A stretch of DNA of 64,000 nt from Hymenobacter sp. DG25B (GCF_000801315.1 NZ_CP010054.1:2170001-2234000), one strand, 5' to 3'. Numbered from the stretch's first letter, positions 40,356-48,955 are shown. Numbers and translations are program-made. Notes: generated from the sequence alone by a model not told the origin.

Positions 40356-41567
40356 GTGCGTGTTCTGCAACTCTGTCCGCGTGTTCCGTTTCCGCCGCAT
40401 GATGGTGGCGCTATTGCCATGTATGATGTGGCGGCGGGCCTGGCCCGCGCCGGCCACGAGGTAACCGTGCTGGCCATCAACACGCCCAAGCATTTTCAGC
40501 CCGCCCACGTGCTGGAGCACCTGCCCGGCGTGCGGCTCCAAACCGTTCCGGTAGATACCCGGCTCTCGCCCTGGAAAGCACTGCGCAACCTGGCTTTCGG
40601 CCAGGTGCCATATAACGTGGAGCGGTTTATCAGCCCGGCATTCACGGCGGCTTTGCGGGAGCTGCTGCGCACGGAGCGGTTTGATGTTGTTCAGATAGAA
40701 GGCACGTTTGTGGCCTGGTACGTGGAGGTGGTGCGGGCCGCGGCGCCCACGGTGCCCGTGGTGCTGCGGGCTCACAATCTGGAGCATGGCATCTGGCAAA
40801 TGCTGGCCAGCCGGGAAACCAACCCGGCAAAGCGCTGGTATTTGGGCCACCTGGCGGCGGGTCTGCGCCGTTTTGAGCAGGCGTATCTGCCCCGGTTTGA
40901 TGCCATTGCCGCCATTACGGAGCCCGACCAGCGCCGCCTGCGGGAGTTGGGCTGCCGGGAGCCGATTGTGTTTATTCCGGCCGGGGTTGATCTGCAGCGC
41001 TTCCGGCGCAATAAGGCCATTCATGCCCGGCCGCGCACCCTGTTCATGATCAGCTCCCTGAACTGGCTGCCCAATCAGGAAGGGCTGGACTGGTTTCTAA
41101 CGCAGGTGTGGCCGCGCATCACGGACCGCCTGCCCGATCTGGAGCTGCACCTGGCGGGCAAAGACATGCCCGAACGCTACCAGCAGATGCGCCTGCCCCG
41201 GGTGGTAGTGCACGGTTTTGTAGACTCCGCCGCCGAGTTTATGCAGCAGTATGAGCTGATGCTGGTGCCCCTGCTTTCCGGGGGCGGCATGCGCGTCAAA
41301 ATCATTGAAGGCATGGCGCTGGGCAAGTGTATTCTGAGTACTGGTGTGGGCTCCGAAGGCATTTACTGCCAGAACAACAAAGACATTATTCTCTGCGATG
41401 ACCCGGAAGAATGGGTGGAGCGCATTGAGCGGTATTATCACGGAGATTTATGCCACGATAAGATGGGAGAGGAGGCCGCTGCCACGGTGCAAAGCCTCTA
41501 CGACAACCACCGCATTATTGAGAAATTTGAGGAGCTGTACCGCACGCTAATCCCTCGGCCGGCATGA
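40356..41567 (+). CDS. GT-B glycosyltransferase, family 4-like
   Basis: A 403-residue cytoplasmic or membrane-associated glycosyltransferase of the GT-B fold. The N-terminal acceptor domain starts VLQLCPRVPFPPHDGGAIAM, with the glycine-rich loop near 15-20. The C-terminal donor domain carries FIPAGVDLQRFRRN (about 210-223) and the sugar-nucleotide site PLLSGGGMRVKIIEGMALG. The start codon is GTG. The donor and product are unknown; surface polysaccharide or glycolipid synthesis is likely. It overlaps the next gene, a GT-A enzyme, by four bases (ATGA), so both work in one pathway. Confidence 0.88.
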   Translation: MRVLQLCPRVPFPPHDGGAIAMYDVAAGLARAGHEVTVLAINTPKHFQPAHVLEHLPGVRLQTVPVDTRLSPWKALRNLAFGQVPYNVERFISPAFTAALRELLRTERFDVVQIEGTFVAWYVEVVRAAAPTVPVVLRAHNLEHGIWQMLASRETNPAKRWYLGHLAAGLRRFEQAYLPRFDAIAAITEPDQRRLRELGCREPIVFIPAGVDLQRFRRNKAIHARPRTLFMISSLNWLPNQEGLDWFLTQVWPRITDRLPDLELHLAGKDMPERYQQMRLPRVVVHGFVDSAAEFMQQYELMLVPLLSGGGMRVKIIEGMALGKCILSTGVGSEGIYCQNNKDIILCDDPEEWVERIERYYHGDLCHDKMGEEAAATVQSLYDNHRIIEKFEELYRTLIPRPA

Positions 41568-42763
41568 TCAGCGCCGTGGCCGCCGTGGTTTTCTGGCTGA
41601 GTCTGCTGCTGGTAGCGCATACCTACGTGCTGTTTCCCTGGCTGCTGGCGCGGCAGGCGCGCGGCCGCCGGCAAAATGCGCAGGTATATACGGCTGATGA
41701 TGAGAACCTGCCCGCCGTGGATATCCTGCTGGCCGTGCACAATGAAGAGCAGGTAATCGAGGAAAAAATTCATTCCACGTTTACCACCACCTACCCGCTG
41801 GACCGGCTCACTTTCTACATCGGTTCTGATAATTCTGCCGACCAAACGCATGCCCTGGTAGAGCGCCTGCAGCAGCAATATCCCCAAATCCGGTTCCGGC
41901 CTTTCTCCCAGCGCACCGGCAAGCCCGGTGTTATGGAGGCGCTTTCCCGGGAAGCCGCCGCGCCGGTTCTGGTTCTCACGGATGCCAACGTATTTTTTGC
42001 GCCCGATACGCTTTACCACCTGGTGAAGCATTTCTGCAACCCGGCTATTGGTTTGGTGGGCGGTAACATCCTGAACCCGGAGCACCGCCAGGAAGGCATT
42101 TCCGGCCAGGAAAAAGCGTACCTGGAGCGGGAAAACCTGATTAAGTACCAGGAGGGCGTGGTGTGGGGAACTATGATAGGAGCCTTTGGGGGCTGCTTTG
42201 CCGTGCGCCGCGCTGCCTACCAACCGGCCCCGGCCCACTTCCTCGTCGACGACTTCTACATTTCCCTGGCGGTGCTGCAGGCGGGCTATCAGGCTATTAA
42301 TGAACTGCAGGCAGTATGCTACGAGGACGTATCAGACCGGCTGCCGGAGGAATTCCGGCGCAAGGCGCGCATCTCGGCCGGCAACTTCCAGAACCTGCGC
42401 GTGTTCCGCGGGCTGCTCTGGCCGATGTGGTCGGGGCGGGCGTATGCGTTCTGGTCGCACAAAGTGCTTCGCTGGTTTACCCCTTTTTTCCTGCTGCTGC
42501 TGCTGCTGGCCAATACCGTGCTGGTGGCAGAAGGAGCCGGCTGGTTTTACGGGCTTACGCTGCTGGGCCAGCAGGGGCTGCTGCTACTACTGCCCCTCGA
42601 CTGGCTGCTGCGGCAGGCGGGTATCCATAACCGGCTGCTGCGCTTCATTACGCACTTTTACAGCATGAATGCGGCGTTGCTGCTGGGCCTCTGGCGCTAC
42701 CTGCGCGGTATTAAAACCACCGTCTGGCAGCCCACCCAACGCTTTCAGCAGGCGGCTAAGTAA
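41564..42763 (+). CDS. Membrane-bound GT-A glycosyltransferase, family 2
   Basis: A 399-residue membrane enzyme. An N-terminal helix (VVFWLSLLLVAHTYVLFPWL) is followed by the GT-A domain: VDILLAVHNEEQVIEEKI, IGSDNSADQTH, a DxD-type site in VLVLTDANVFFAPD, and the acceptor region HFLVDDFYISLAVLQAGYQ with RRKARISAGNFQNLRVF-type residues (FRRKARISAGNF). The C-terminal 120 residues hold three helices (FFLLLLLLANTVLVAEGAG; GLLLLLPLDWLLRQ). This layout is common for processive or lipid-linked sugar transferases. It is coupled to the preceding glycosyltransferase by an ATGA overlap. Confidence 0.88.
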   Translation: MISAVAAVVFWLSLLLVAHTYVLFPWLLARQARGRRQNAQVYTADDENLPAVDILLAVHNEEQVIEEKIHSTFTTTYPLDRLTFYIGSDNSADQTHALVERLQQQYPQIRFRPFSQRTGKPGVMEALSREAAAPVLVLTDANVFFAPDTLYHLVKHFCNPAIGLVGGNILNPEHRQEGISGQEKAYLERENLIKYQEGVVWGTMIGAFGGCFAVRRAAYQPAPAHFLVDDFYISLAVLQAGYQAINELQAVCYEDVSDRLPEEFRRKARISAGNFQNLRVFRGLLWPMWSGRAYAFWSHKVLRWFTPFFLLLLLLANTVLVAEGAGWFYGLTLLGQQGLLLLLPLDWLLRQAGIHNRLLRFITHFYSMNAALLLGLWRYLRGIKTTVWQPTQRFQQAAK

Positions 42764-42880
42764 GATTTTCGGCTGGCTGTTCCTGGCTGTTTTCTGGTCG
42801 ATTCTTCTCAATGCTGGGGTAAACTCAGTACGATGGGAGAACCGGAATCAGCCACTTAATACCAACAACATCAAACCATT

Positions 42881-43693
42881 ATGAAACAGCTGCGGATTGC
42901 TATTGTGGGGTGCGGCAATATGGGGCTGGCCTTCGCCAAGTCCTTTCTGCATTATAACCTGGTAGAGCCACAGGACCTGCTCCTGATTGGTCGCCATGCC
43001 GAGCACTGCCAGCGGCTGCGGCAGGCCCATCCCAGCTTGCCCACCGGCCTGCTCGATGCGCAGGTAAGCACCTGCAACGTAGTTCTGATTGCCATCAAGC
43101 CCCAGGATTTTGGCCGCATGGCCGGAGACCTGGCCGCTGTATTGCGGCCGGAACAGGTGGTGCTCTCCATCATGGCGGGTATCCCCATTGCCCGCCTGCA
43201 GCGGGAGCTGGGCCATGGCCAAGTGCTGCGCGCCATGCCCAACACGCCGGCGTTGCTGGGCATGGGCATCACGGGTTTCTCGGCGGCGCCGGAGGTGGAG
43301 CGGCTGCGCCTGCATCAGATAGAAAACCTTCTGAACGCTACCGGGCGCGCTATTTTTCTGGAAGATGAAAGCCTGCTGGATGCCGTGACGGCCCTGAGTG
43401 GCAGCGGCCCGGCTTACTTTTATTTCCTGGTGAAAGGCATGATTGAAGCGGGCCGGCAAATGGGCTTTTCGGAGTCGGTGGCAGCCCTGCTGGTAAAGCA
43501 GACCATGTTGGGGTCCTATCATTTGCTCAATAACTCAGAGAAAAACCTGGATGAGCTCATTGCGGATGTGGCCTCCAAAGGCGGCACCACCGAGGCTGCC
43601 CTGCGCCGCTTTGCCCAGGGAAACCTCACCGAAACCCTGATAGCCGGCATCCAGGCGGCCCGGCAGCGGGCCACGGAGCTGGCCGCCGAATAG
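42881..43693 (+). CDS. proC: Pyrroline-5-carboxylate reductase
   Basis: A 270-residue NAD(P)H enzyme for the last step of proline synthesis. Rossmann motif IAIVGCGNMGLAFAKSF at 5-21, LIAIKPQDFGRMAGDL, SIMAGIPIARLQREL, RAMPNTPALLGMGITG, and the family signature TALSGSGPAYFYFLVKGMIE (about 165-184) followed by DVASKGGTTEAALRRF. Length is normal. It is transcribed after the glycosyltransferases with a 117-base gap and before ribBA, which has its own promoter. Confidence 0.95.
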   Translation: MKQLRIAIVGCGNMGLAFAKSFLHYNLVEPQDLLLIGRHAEHCQRLRQAHPSLPTGLLDAQVSTCNVVLIAIKPQDFGRMAGDLAAVLRPEQVVLSIMAGIPIARLQRELGHGQVLRAMPNTPALLGMGITGFSAAPEVERLRLHQIENLLNATGRAIFLEDESLLDAVTALSGSGPAYFYFLVKGMIEAGRQMGFSESVAALLVKQTMLGSYHLLNNSEKNLDELIADVASKGGTTEAALRRFAQGNLTETLIAGIQAARQRATELAAE

Positions 43694-43732
43694 CCGTCGG
43701 GCTGCCCTCATAACACCGAAAATGCCGTCACC

Positions 43733-43765
43733 TTGGGTAGGCTGCGGCCAGAGGCGTAACTTCGC
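43733..43765 (+). promoter_or_regulatory. Candidate ribBA promoter
   Basis: TTG at 43733-43735 and TAACTTCGC at 43757-43765 with 21 bases between, one mismatch from the TAnnTTTGC -7 consensus. The predicted start near 43770 leaves only about 55 bases before the preferred ATG at 43826, too short for an FMN riboswitch. Confidence 0.45.
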
Positions 43766-43825
43766 GCCGCCGTTGCGGTTTACATGCCGGGCGTGCCTTT
43801 CTTTTTCCCGCCCAACCCAGCCAGT

Positions 43826-45040
43826 ATGCTTGATTCGATTGAAGATGCCATTGCCGACATCCGCGCCGGTAAAGTGGTTATTGTAGTAGATGATGAGGAC
43901 CGCGAAAACGAAGGCGACTTTATCTGCGCCGCCCGCTGCGCCACCCCTGAAATTGTGAATTTCATGGCCACCCATGGCCGCGGCCTGGTGTGTGCCCCGT
44001 TGCTGGAAGACCGCTGCGAGCAGTTGGGCCTGGAGCTGATGGTGGGCCGCAACACGGCCCTGCACGCCACGCCCTTCACGGTTTCTATTGACCTGCTGAA
44101 GAACGGCGTAACCACCGGTATTTCTGCTTCCGACCGCAGCAAAACCATCCTGGCCCTCATCGACCCCGATACCAAGCCCGAGGAGCTGGGTAAACCCGGC
44201 CACATCTTCCCCCTCAAAGCCCGCAAGGAAGGCGTGCTACGCCGCGCCGGTCACACCGAGGCGGCCGTAGACCTGGCCCGGCTGGCCGGGTTTGAGCCCG
44301 CCGGCGTGTTGGTGGAAATTCTGAAGGAAGACGGCGAAATGGCCCGCCTGCCGGAACTTCGGGAAGTAGCCAAGCGCTGGGACCTGAAGCTGATTTCGGT
44401 ACAGGACCTCATCAAGTATCGCCTGGAGAAAGAAAGCCTCATTACCCGCGAAATTTCTGTGCAGCTGCCTACCGAGTGGGGCGATTTTGACCTGTATGCC
44501 TACACCCAGCGCTCCAACGGTGCCCAGCACCTGGCCCTGGTGAAAGGCGACCTGACCCCCGGCGAGCCGGTGCTGGTGCGCGTGCACTCCAGCTGCGTTA
44601 CCGGCGACATTTTCGGCTCCTGCCGCTGCGACTGCGGCCCCCAGCTGCACCATGCCATGCAGCAGATTGAAAAGGCCGGTAAAGGCGTTTTGGTGTATAT
44701 GAATCAGGAGGGCCGCGGTATTGGCCTGCTCAACAAGCTGAAAGCTTACAAGCTGCAGGAGCAGGGCCGCGACACCGTGGAAGCCAACATTGAGCTGGGC
44801 TTTGGCATGGATGAGCGCGACTACGGCGTGGGTGCCCAAATTCTGCGCGACCTGGGCATCAGCAAAATGCACCTGCTCACCAACAACCCCCGCAAGCGCA
44901 CCGGCCTCATCGGCTACGGCCTGGAAATAGTGGATACCGTGCCCATCGAAATTATTCCAAACGAGCACAACGAGCGGTACCTGACCACCAAGCGGGACAA
45001 GCTGGGCCACACCATTCTCAGTAAGCTGCGGCCGGCATAA
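43826..45040 (+). CDS. ribBA: Bifunctional riboflavin biosynthesis protein RibBA
   Basis: A 404-residue fusion of DHBP synthase and GTP cyclohydrolase II, the two entry enzymes of riboflavin synthesis. The RibB half (1 to about 205) has [17 protein letters not shown] and [11 protein letters not shown], and the substrate-binding [13 protein letters not shown]. The RibA half has zinc cysteines in [19 protein letters not shown] and the GTP-site [19 protein letters not shown]. The ATG at 43826 ([16 protein letters not shown]) is preferred over an in-frame ATG at 43784 that would add 14 unconserved residues close to the predicted transcription start. The last 22 codons plus stop are repeated at 46042-46110 with only synonymous differences, evidence of recombination at this 3' end. 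Confidence 0.95.
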   Translation: MLDSIEDAIADIRAGKVVIVVDDEDRENEGDFICAARCATPEIVNFMATHGRGLVCAPLLEDRCEQLGLELMVGRNTALHATPFTVSIDLLKNGVTTGISASDRSKTILALIDPDTKPEELGKPGHIFPLKARKEGVLRRAGHTEAAVDLARLAGFEPAGVLVEILKEDGEMARLPELREVAKRWDLKLISVQDLIKYRLEKESLITREISVQLPTEWGDFDLYAYTQRSNGAQHLALVKGDLTPGEPVLVRVHSSCVTGDIFGSCRCDCGPQLHHAMQQIEKAGKGVLVYMNQEGRGIGLLNKLKAYKLQEQGRDTVEANIELGFGMDERDYGVGAQILRDLGISKMHLLTNNPRKRTGLIGYGLEIVDTVPIEIIPNEHNERYLTTKRDKLGHTILSKLRPA

Positions 45041-45098
45041 AGCAGCCGCGTAAACACCCACGGCAACTAAGTAGCGCGAGGCGCTATCTTAATACTTA

Positions 45099-45145
45099 CT
45101 ACGGTGAATAGGCAGCATAAGCGGCTTATTCACCGTAGCTTTATA
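45099..45145 (+). terminator. Hairpin downstream of ribBA
   Basis: Perfect 12-bp arms CTACGGTGAATA (45099-45110) and TATTCACCGTAG (45127-45138) around a 16-base loop, followed by CTTTATAG. A moderate terminator; a much stronger one lies after the ribBA tail duplicate at 46184. Confidence 0.65.
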
Positions 45146-45169
45146 GCTCCTTTCCATTATTCTTATCTA

Positions 45170-45964
45170 ATGAACTTCCACTATTTTACCACTCTACTAT
45201 TAGGCTCTTTGCTGGGGGCCAACGTGGCAGCCCAGGCGCAATTCACCGAAAAGTATAATGCCCAAAAATTCGCCAAGGAGTTTGGCTGGGCCGAAGTAGC
45301 TCTTACTAACGGAGAAACTTTGAAGGGCCCCGTTACGCTTTACTGGAGCGAAGACATGCTAGTGCTGAATCAGCAAGGCCAGAAAGTATTGCCCTCAGTG
45401 CATGTCACCCATTTCACTGTGCGGCAGGAGCAGCCTGTCGACTTCGACACGAAGAAACGTTACGATTTCGAGCCGATGAGGCAAGGCTACTACCCGGGTA
45501 AAGCCGGCTTCCCGACGGAACCGAAGCCGCAAAAATTGTGGGAGATGCCGCCGCAGGTGAGCCGGGTATTCCAAACCTATCGTTGGTCTCGGGCTGAGGA
45601 TCACAGCAACTTCCGAGGGCTAGGTTACTTTGAGCAACTGAGCGCCGGCCCGGTAGTACTGCTCAGCCGTCAGGCACTGTTCCTGAAAACGCAGCATGTA
45701 GCGGGCGCCCCCGGCAGTACAGGCAGTACATACAAACAAATAGCAAAGAAAGACGGGTTTTATCTATCGTATTCCGATGGCAGCCTGCGGTATCTGCGGG
45801 AGCCAGAAAAGGAGTTTTACGCCGCTTTTCAAAATTACATTCCGCAAATACAAGAGTTTGCCCGTCGCTACAACCTAGGGTTTTCCAAACCCCACGAGTT
45901 GGCGTATCTGGTGAATTATGCTAACTCATTGGCTGTCAGTGGCGCGCAAAAACCCACTGAATAA
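45170..45964 (+). CDS. Exported protein, exporter-associated paralog A
   Basis: A 264-residue exported protein of no family known to me. The signal peptide runs to about residue 22 (LLGSLLGANVAAQAQF). It is clearly related to the proteins at 51911 and 52823: shared blocks are EVALTNGETLKGPVTLYWSED near 45-65 (given here as VALTNGETLKGPVTL), a central VFQTYRWSRAEDHSNF then GYFEQLSAGPVVLLSRQ, and a C-terminal IPQIQEFARRYNLGF then ELAYLVNYANSL. No lipobox or membrane helix follows the signal. The start at 45170 is used because earlier in-frame starts lie in the terminator hairpin. The gene sits between ribBA and a recombination scar, upstream of the TetR-exporter locus. Confidence 0.75.
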   Translation: MNFHYFTTLLLGSLLGANVAAQAQFTEKYNAQKFAKEFGWAEVALTNGETLKGPVTLYWSEDMLVLNQQGQKVLPSVHVTHFTVRQEQPVDFDTKKRYDFEPMRQGYYPGKAGFPTEPKPQKLWEMPPQVSRVFQTYRWSRAEDHSNFRGLGYFEQLSAGPVVLLSRQALFLKTQHVAGAPGSTGSTYKQIAKKDGFYLSYSDGSLRYLREPEKEFYAAFQNYIPQIQEFARRYNLGFSKPHELAYLVNYANSLAVSGAQKPTE

Positions 45965-46001
45965 GACGTCTGATCAGCCTTCAGCTATACTTTTATTTCA
46001 C

Positions 46002-46039
46002 AAATCCCAATGCGCAGCAGCAGATAGCTCAGGACACAG
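46002..46039 (-). pseudogene. Remnant of an ABC-2 permease 3' end
   Basis: Read on the minus strand this encodes VLSYLLLRIGI, matching the C-terminus LSYLLLRTRDL of the permease ending at 53637. At the DNA level AAATCCC, CGCAGCA, CAG and TAGCTCAGG are shared in the same order as at 53641-53680. Nothing of the rest of the permease is present. The arrangement paralog gene followed by permease tail is the same as at 53.6 kb, so this piece travelled together with paralog A. Confidence 0.65.
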
Positions 46040-46041
46040 AG

Positions 46042-46110
46042 GAGCGCTACCTCACTACCAAGCGGGATAAGCTGGGTCATACTATTTTAAGCAAGCTGCG
46101 GCCGGCCTAG
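46042..46110 (+). pseudogene. Duplicate of the ribBA 3' end (22 codons and stop)
   Basis: Encodes [20 protein letters not shown] then PA and a stop, identical in protein to the end of ribBA (44972-45040). Ten of the 22 codons and the stop codon differ in DNA, and every codon difference is synonymous (for example CTC against TTA for leucine, AGT against AGC for serine). The two ends therefore diverged while both belonged to working genes. It is followed by a strong terminator, probably the original ribBA terminator. Confidence 0.9.
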
Positions 46111-46183
46111 TCCGGTTAGGCGGGCAGTTAGACTAACTACTCTGCTGCGCCTTTCGGTCTCGGTGCCAATAGCCTGCATTTCA

Positions 46184-46242
46184 GCCCTATCGGGCGGCCT
46201 GCTTCTCTCTGGAGTGTGCCGCCCGATAGGGTTGTTTGCTTT
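46184..46242 (+). terminator. Strong terminator after the ribBA tail duplicate
   Basis: Perfect 14-bp arms CCCTATCGGGCGGC (46185-46198) and GCCGCCCGATAGGG (46218-46231), then TTGTTTGCTTT. It lies about 75 bases after the duplicate ribBA stop, and probably served the ribBA gene to which that tail belonged. Confidence 0.88.
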
Positions 46243-46282
46243 AGAAAAGCCGCCTATCAGGATTAGAAGTAAGATTAAATTT

Positions 46283-46325
46283 TTTAATAGTATTACTATT
46301 AAACACAATAGCCGTTTATATTTGC
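46283..46325 (+). promoter_or_regulatory. TetR operator palindrome over the promoter of the exporter regulator
   Basis: A perfect 21-bp palindrome at 46283-46303 (half-sites TTTAATAGTA and TACTATTAAA around a central T) is followed 13 bases later by TATATTTGC (46317-46325), a perfect -7 box. The palindrome covers the place of the -33 element. The TetR-family gene starts about 75 bases further on. Geometry and size fit autorepression by a TetR dimer. Confidence 0.7.
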
Positions 46326-46398
46326 AGCTGTAGGCTTTCTATCAGGCTGCTGAGTAGGAAGGCCCCGGAAAATGCAATCCGCCCTTAGCTGCCCCACC

Positions 46399-47073
46399 AT
46401 GAGCACTGCCCTGCGCATCGAACTAAATAAGAACCTGTACCTGCGCGACCCGCAGGACACAGACCTGGGCCGCCGCCTGATAGCGGAAAGTATTCTGCTG
46501 ATTGATGAAATTGGCTTTGAGCAGTTTACCTTCAAAAAGCTGGCCGCGCGGATGGATTCCACGGAAGCTTCCCTGTACCGCTACTTTGAGAATAAGCACC
46601 GGCTGTTGGTTTATCTGATGTCGTGGTACTGGGCCTGGCTGCGCTTCCAGATTCGGTTTCATACCCACAACGTGGCCAGTGCGCCGGAGCGCATGCGGCT
46701 TATCCTGGGCATTCTGACCCGGGCCCATCACGACGACCCCTCCACCACCCAGCTGGATGAAGCCGCACTCTACCGCCTGGTTATCAACGAAGCCTCCAAA
46801 GCCTACCTCACGCATGGCGTGGATGAAGACAACAAGGTGGGCCTGTTCCGCGAATACAAACAGCTGGTAGCGGACATTACGCTGGTGGTAAGAGAGATTA
46901 ACCCGGCCTATGCGTATCCGCATGCCCTGGTAAGCACGCTGCTGGAAGCGGCCCGCAAGCAGCTGTTCTTTGCCTGGCACCTGCCTTCCCTCACTGATGC
47001 CAATCCGCAGCAGGCAGCGGAAACCGAAATATATGCGTTTCTGGAATCCCTGGTTTTTGGCGTACTTAAATAA
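46399..47073 (+). CDS. TetR-family transcriptional regulator
   Basis: A 224-residue regulator. The N-terminal helix-turn-helix is LLIDEIGFEQFTFK then KLAARMDSTEASLYRYF and ENKHRLLVYLMSWYWAW (about 30-75), typical of TetR; the C-terminal domain (RLILGILTRAHHDDPSTTQL; ALVSTLLEAARKQLFFAWHL) is a ligand-binding helical bundle of unknown specificity. The second ATG (MSTALRIELNKN) is preferred; the first, at 46372, adds nine residues. It is the first gene before the tripartite exporter with a 95-base gap, and the palindrome upstream is its likely operator, so it probably represses itself and the exporter. Confidence 0.87.
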   Translation: MSTALRIELNKNLYLRDPQDTDLGRRLIAESILLIDEIGFEQFTFKKLAARMDSTEASLYRYFENKHRLLVYLMSWYWAWLRFQIRFHTHNVASAPERMRLILGILTRAHHDDPSTTQLDEAALYRLVINEASKAYLTHGVDEDNKVGLFREYKQLVADITLVVREINPAYAYPHALVSTLLEAARKQLFFAWHLPSLTDANPQQAAETEIYAFLESLVFGVLK

Positions 47074-47168
47074 GCAACCCGCACAAGCTTCACCTAAGGT
47101 TGTTATACAACCGGCGCCACCGCCTCAGGCCAGAGAGGAAGCTTCCCCACACTTAGTTTTTTGAGACC

Positions 47169-48899
47169 ATGGCAGATCAAACTGAAGCGAGCCTGACGCC
47201 CGGCCAACGCATGTTCCGGTTGCTGGCCGCAGAACGCCGGGACATCACCTACCTGTATATCTATGCCGCGCTGGCCGGCCTCATCAGCCTCACCCTGCCG
47301 CTGGGGGTACAGTCCGTTATCGGGTTTGTGAGTAGTGGCGATGTCAGTACCTCCTTGGTGGTGCTCATCAGCTTTATTGTGGTGGGCACTTTTCTGGTGG
47401 GGGCGCTGCAGGTTATGCAGCTATATCTGGTGGAGTTTATCCAGCAGCGCCTGTTTGCGCGGGTAAGCTTCGACTTTGCCGTGCGCCTGCCCCGGGTGCG
47501 CACGGAGGCCCTGAACGGCCAGTACCTGCCCGAGCTGATGAACCGCCTGCTGGATACGCCTACCCTGCAAAAGGGCCTGGCTACGGTGCTGGTGGAGTTT
47601 TCCGCGGCCGCCCTGCAAATTCTGTTTGGGCTGATTCTGCTGGCGTTTTATCACCCCATTTTTATTGCCTTTGGCGTGCTGCTGGTTCTGGTGCTGGGGC
47701 TGCTCCTGCGCCTCACCAGCCCCAAAGGACTCAGCACGAGCCTGCAGGAATCAAAATACAAGTATAAAGTGGTGGCCTGGCTGGAAGATATTGCCCGGAC
47801 GGCGCAAACCTTTCGGTACCCGCCCCGGGAGGAGCTGGCTTACAACCGCACCGATGAGCTGGTAGGCAGCTACCTCACGGCCCGGCAGCAGCATTTCCGG
47901 GTGCTGCTCACGCAATACTTCGGGTTTGTGGCTTTTAAAACGCTTATCACGGCGGCTCTGCTGATCATTGGTTGCTGGCTGCTGATTAGCAAGCAGCTGA
48001 ACATTGGGCAGTTTGTGGCCGCCGAAATCGTGATAATCCTCATCATCTCGGCGGTGGAGAAGGTATTGATCAAGCTGGATGTAGTGTATGATGCCCTAAC
48101 CTCCATTGATAAAATTGGCCAGGTGCTGGACCTGCCGGTGGTGCCGCCGCGGGCCGGCGCAGAAATGCCGCTGCCAACCGGGCGCTGTGGGCTGCAGCTG
48201 GAACTCCAGGACCTGAGCTACCACTACCCGGGTAGCCGCAAAGCAACCCTGCAGGAGGTAACGCTTACGTTGCACGCCGGCGAGCATCTGGGCCTGGCCG
48301 GCCACGATGGCAGCGGAAAAAGCACCTTACTGCGGGTACTGGCCGGGCAGCTCCTGGATTTTTCCGGCGTGGTGGCGTGTGATGGGCTGGCTATGCAGGA
48401 CCTGTCGGCAGCTACCATGGGCCTGCACATTGGGGATAATATTTCGCACCAAAACCTGTTTGAGGGCACGGTGCTCGAGAATATAACCCTGGGTCAGGCG
48501 GGTATTTCCCCTGAGGATGTAGCCTGGAGCCTGGAGCTGGTAGGCCTGCGCGAGCAGGTGTACAGCCGGCTGGGCGGCCTGCAGGCACCCCTGGGCATTG
48601 GCAGCCCCCTGGCTGATAGCTTTCGCCAGAAGCTGCTGCTGGCCCGGGCGCTGGTGCGCCGCCCCCGCCTGCTGCTGCTCGATGGTTTTCTGCCCGGCGT
48701 GGAGCCCGTGGAGCGGCTGCGCATCCTGACGCGGGTGCTGGCCCCGGAGCATTGCTGGACCGCCGTGCTGGCCTCCAACGAGCTGCGCGAGCTGGCCCTG
48801 TGCCCGCGCCTGGCTTTTATGCGCGAGGGCTCCCTGTTGGCTGATGGACCCTTCGCGGAAATGGCGAAACGGCCAGAGTTTCAAACCTTGCTGGCTTAA
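47169..48899 (+). CDS. ABC exporter subunit with degenerate nucleotide-binding domain
   Basis: A 576-residue fusion of six transmembrane helices (about 25-310) and an ABC ATPase domain (about 340-576), as in type I secretion and multidrug exporters, without a C39 peptidase domain. Walker A is intact (GHDGSGKST, 378-386) and a Q-loop glutamine is possible (Q428). But the signature LSGGQ is replaced by LADSF (481-485), the catalytic Glu after Walker B Asp505 is Gly506 (LLLLDGF), the D-loop is LPGVE rather than SALD, and the H-loop histidine is Asn537 (LASNELREL). It may bind ATP without normal hydrolysis. The next genes are a HlyD-type adaptor (57-base gap) and a TolC-type channel. Substrate unknown. 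Confidence 0.9.
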   Translation: MADQTEASLTPGQRMFRLLAAERRDITYLYIYAALAGLISLTLPLGVQSVIGFVSSGDVSTSLVVLISFIVVGTFLVGALQVMQLYLVEFIQQRLFARVSFDFAVRLPRVRTEALNGQYLPELMNRLLDTPTLQKGLATVLVEFSAAALQILFGLILLAFYHPIFIAFGVLLVLVLGLLLRLTSPKGLSTSLQESKYKYKVVAWLEDIARTAQTFRYPPREELAYNRTDELVGSYLTARQQHFRVLLTQYFGFVAFKTLITAALLIIGCWLLISKQLNIGQFVAAEIVIILIISAVEKVLIKLDVVYDALTSIDKIGQVLDLPVVPPRAGAEMPLPTGRCGLQLELQDLSYHYPGSRKATLQEVTLTLHAGEHLGLAGHDGSGKSTLLRVLAGQLLDFSGVVACDGLAMQDLSAATMGLHIGDNISHQNLFEGTVLENITLGQAGISPEDVAWSLELVGLREQVYSRLGGLQAPLGIGSPLADSFRQKLLLARALVRRPRLLLLDGFLPGVEPVERLRILTRVLAPEHCWTAVLASNELRELALCPRLAFMREGSLLADGPFAEMAKRPEFQTLLA

Positions 48900-48955
48900 C
48901 GACCGGCCCACCAGCTTCCGGAGAGCAAGTACCACCCTAGTTTAGACTTATCCCG

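Noticed and set aside
43733..43826. FMN riboswitch before ribBA
   Set aside because: The predicted leader is only about 55 bases and none of the conserved RFN-element segments is visible.
46087..46308. A 73-codon minus-strand frame after the ribBA tail duplicate
   Set aside because: It runs through the strong terminator hairpin and over the ribBA remnant, and has no recognisable protein features beyond a chance hydrophobic start.
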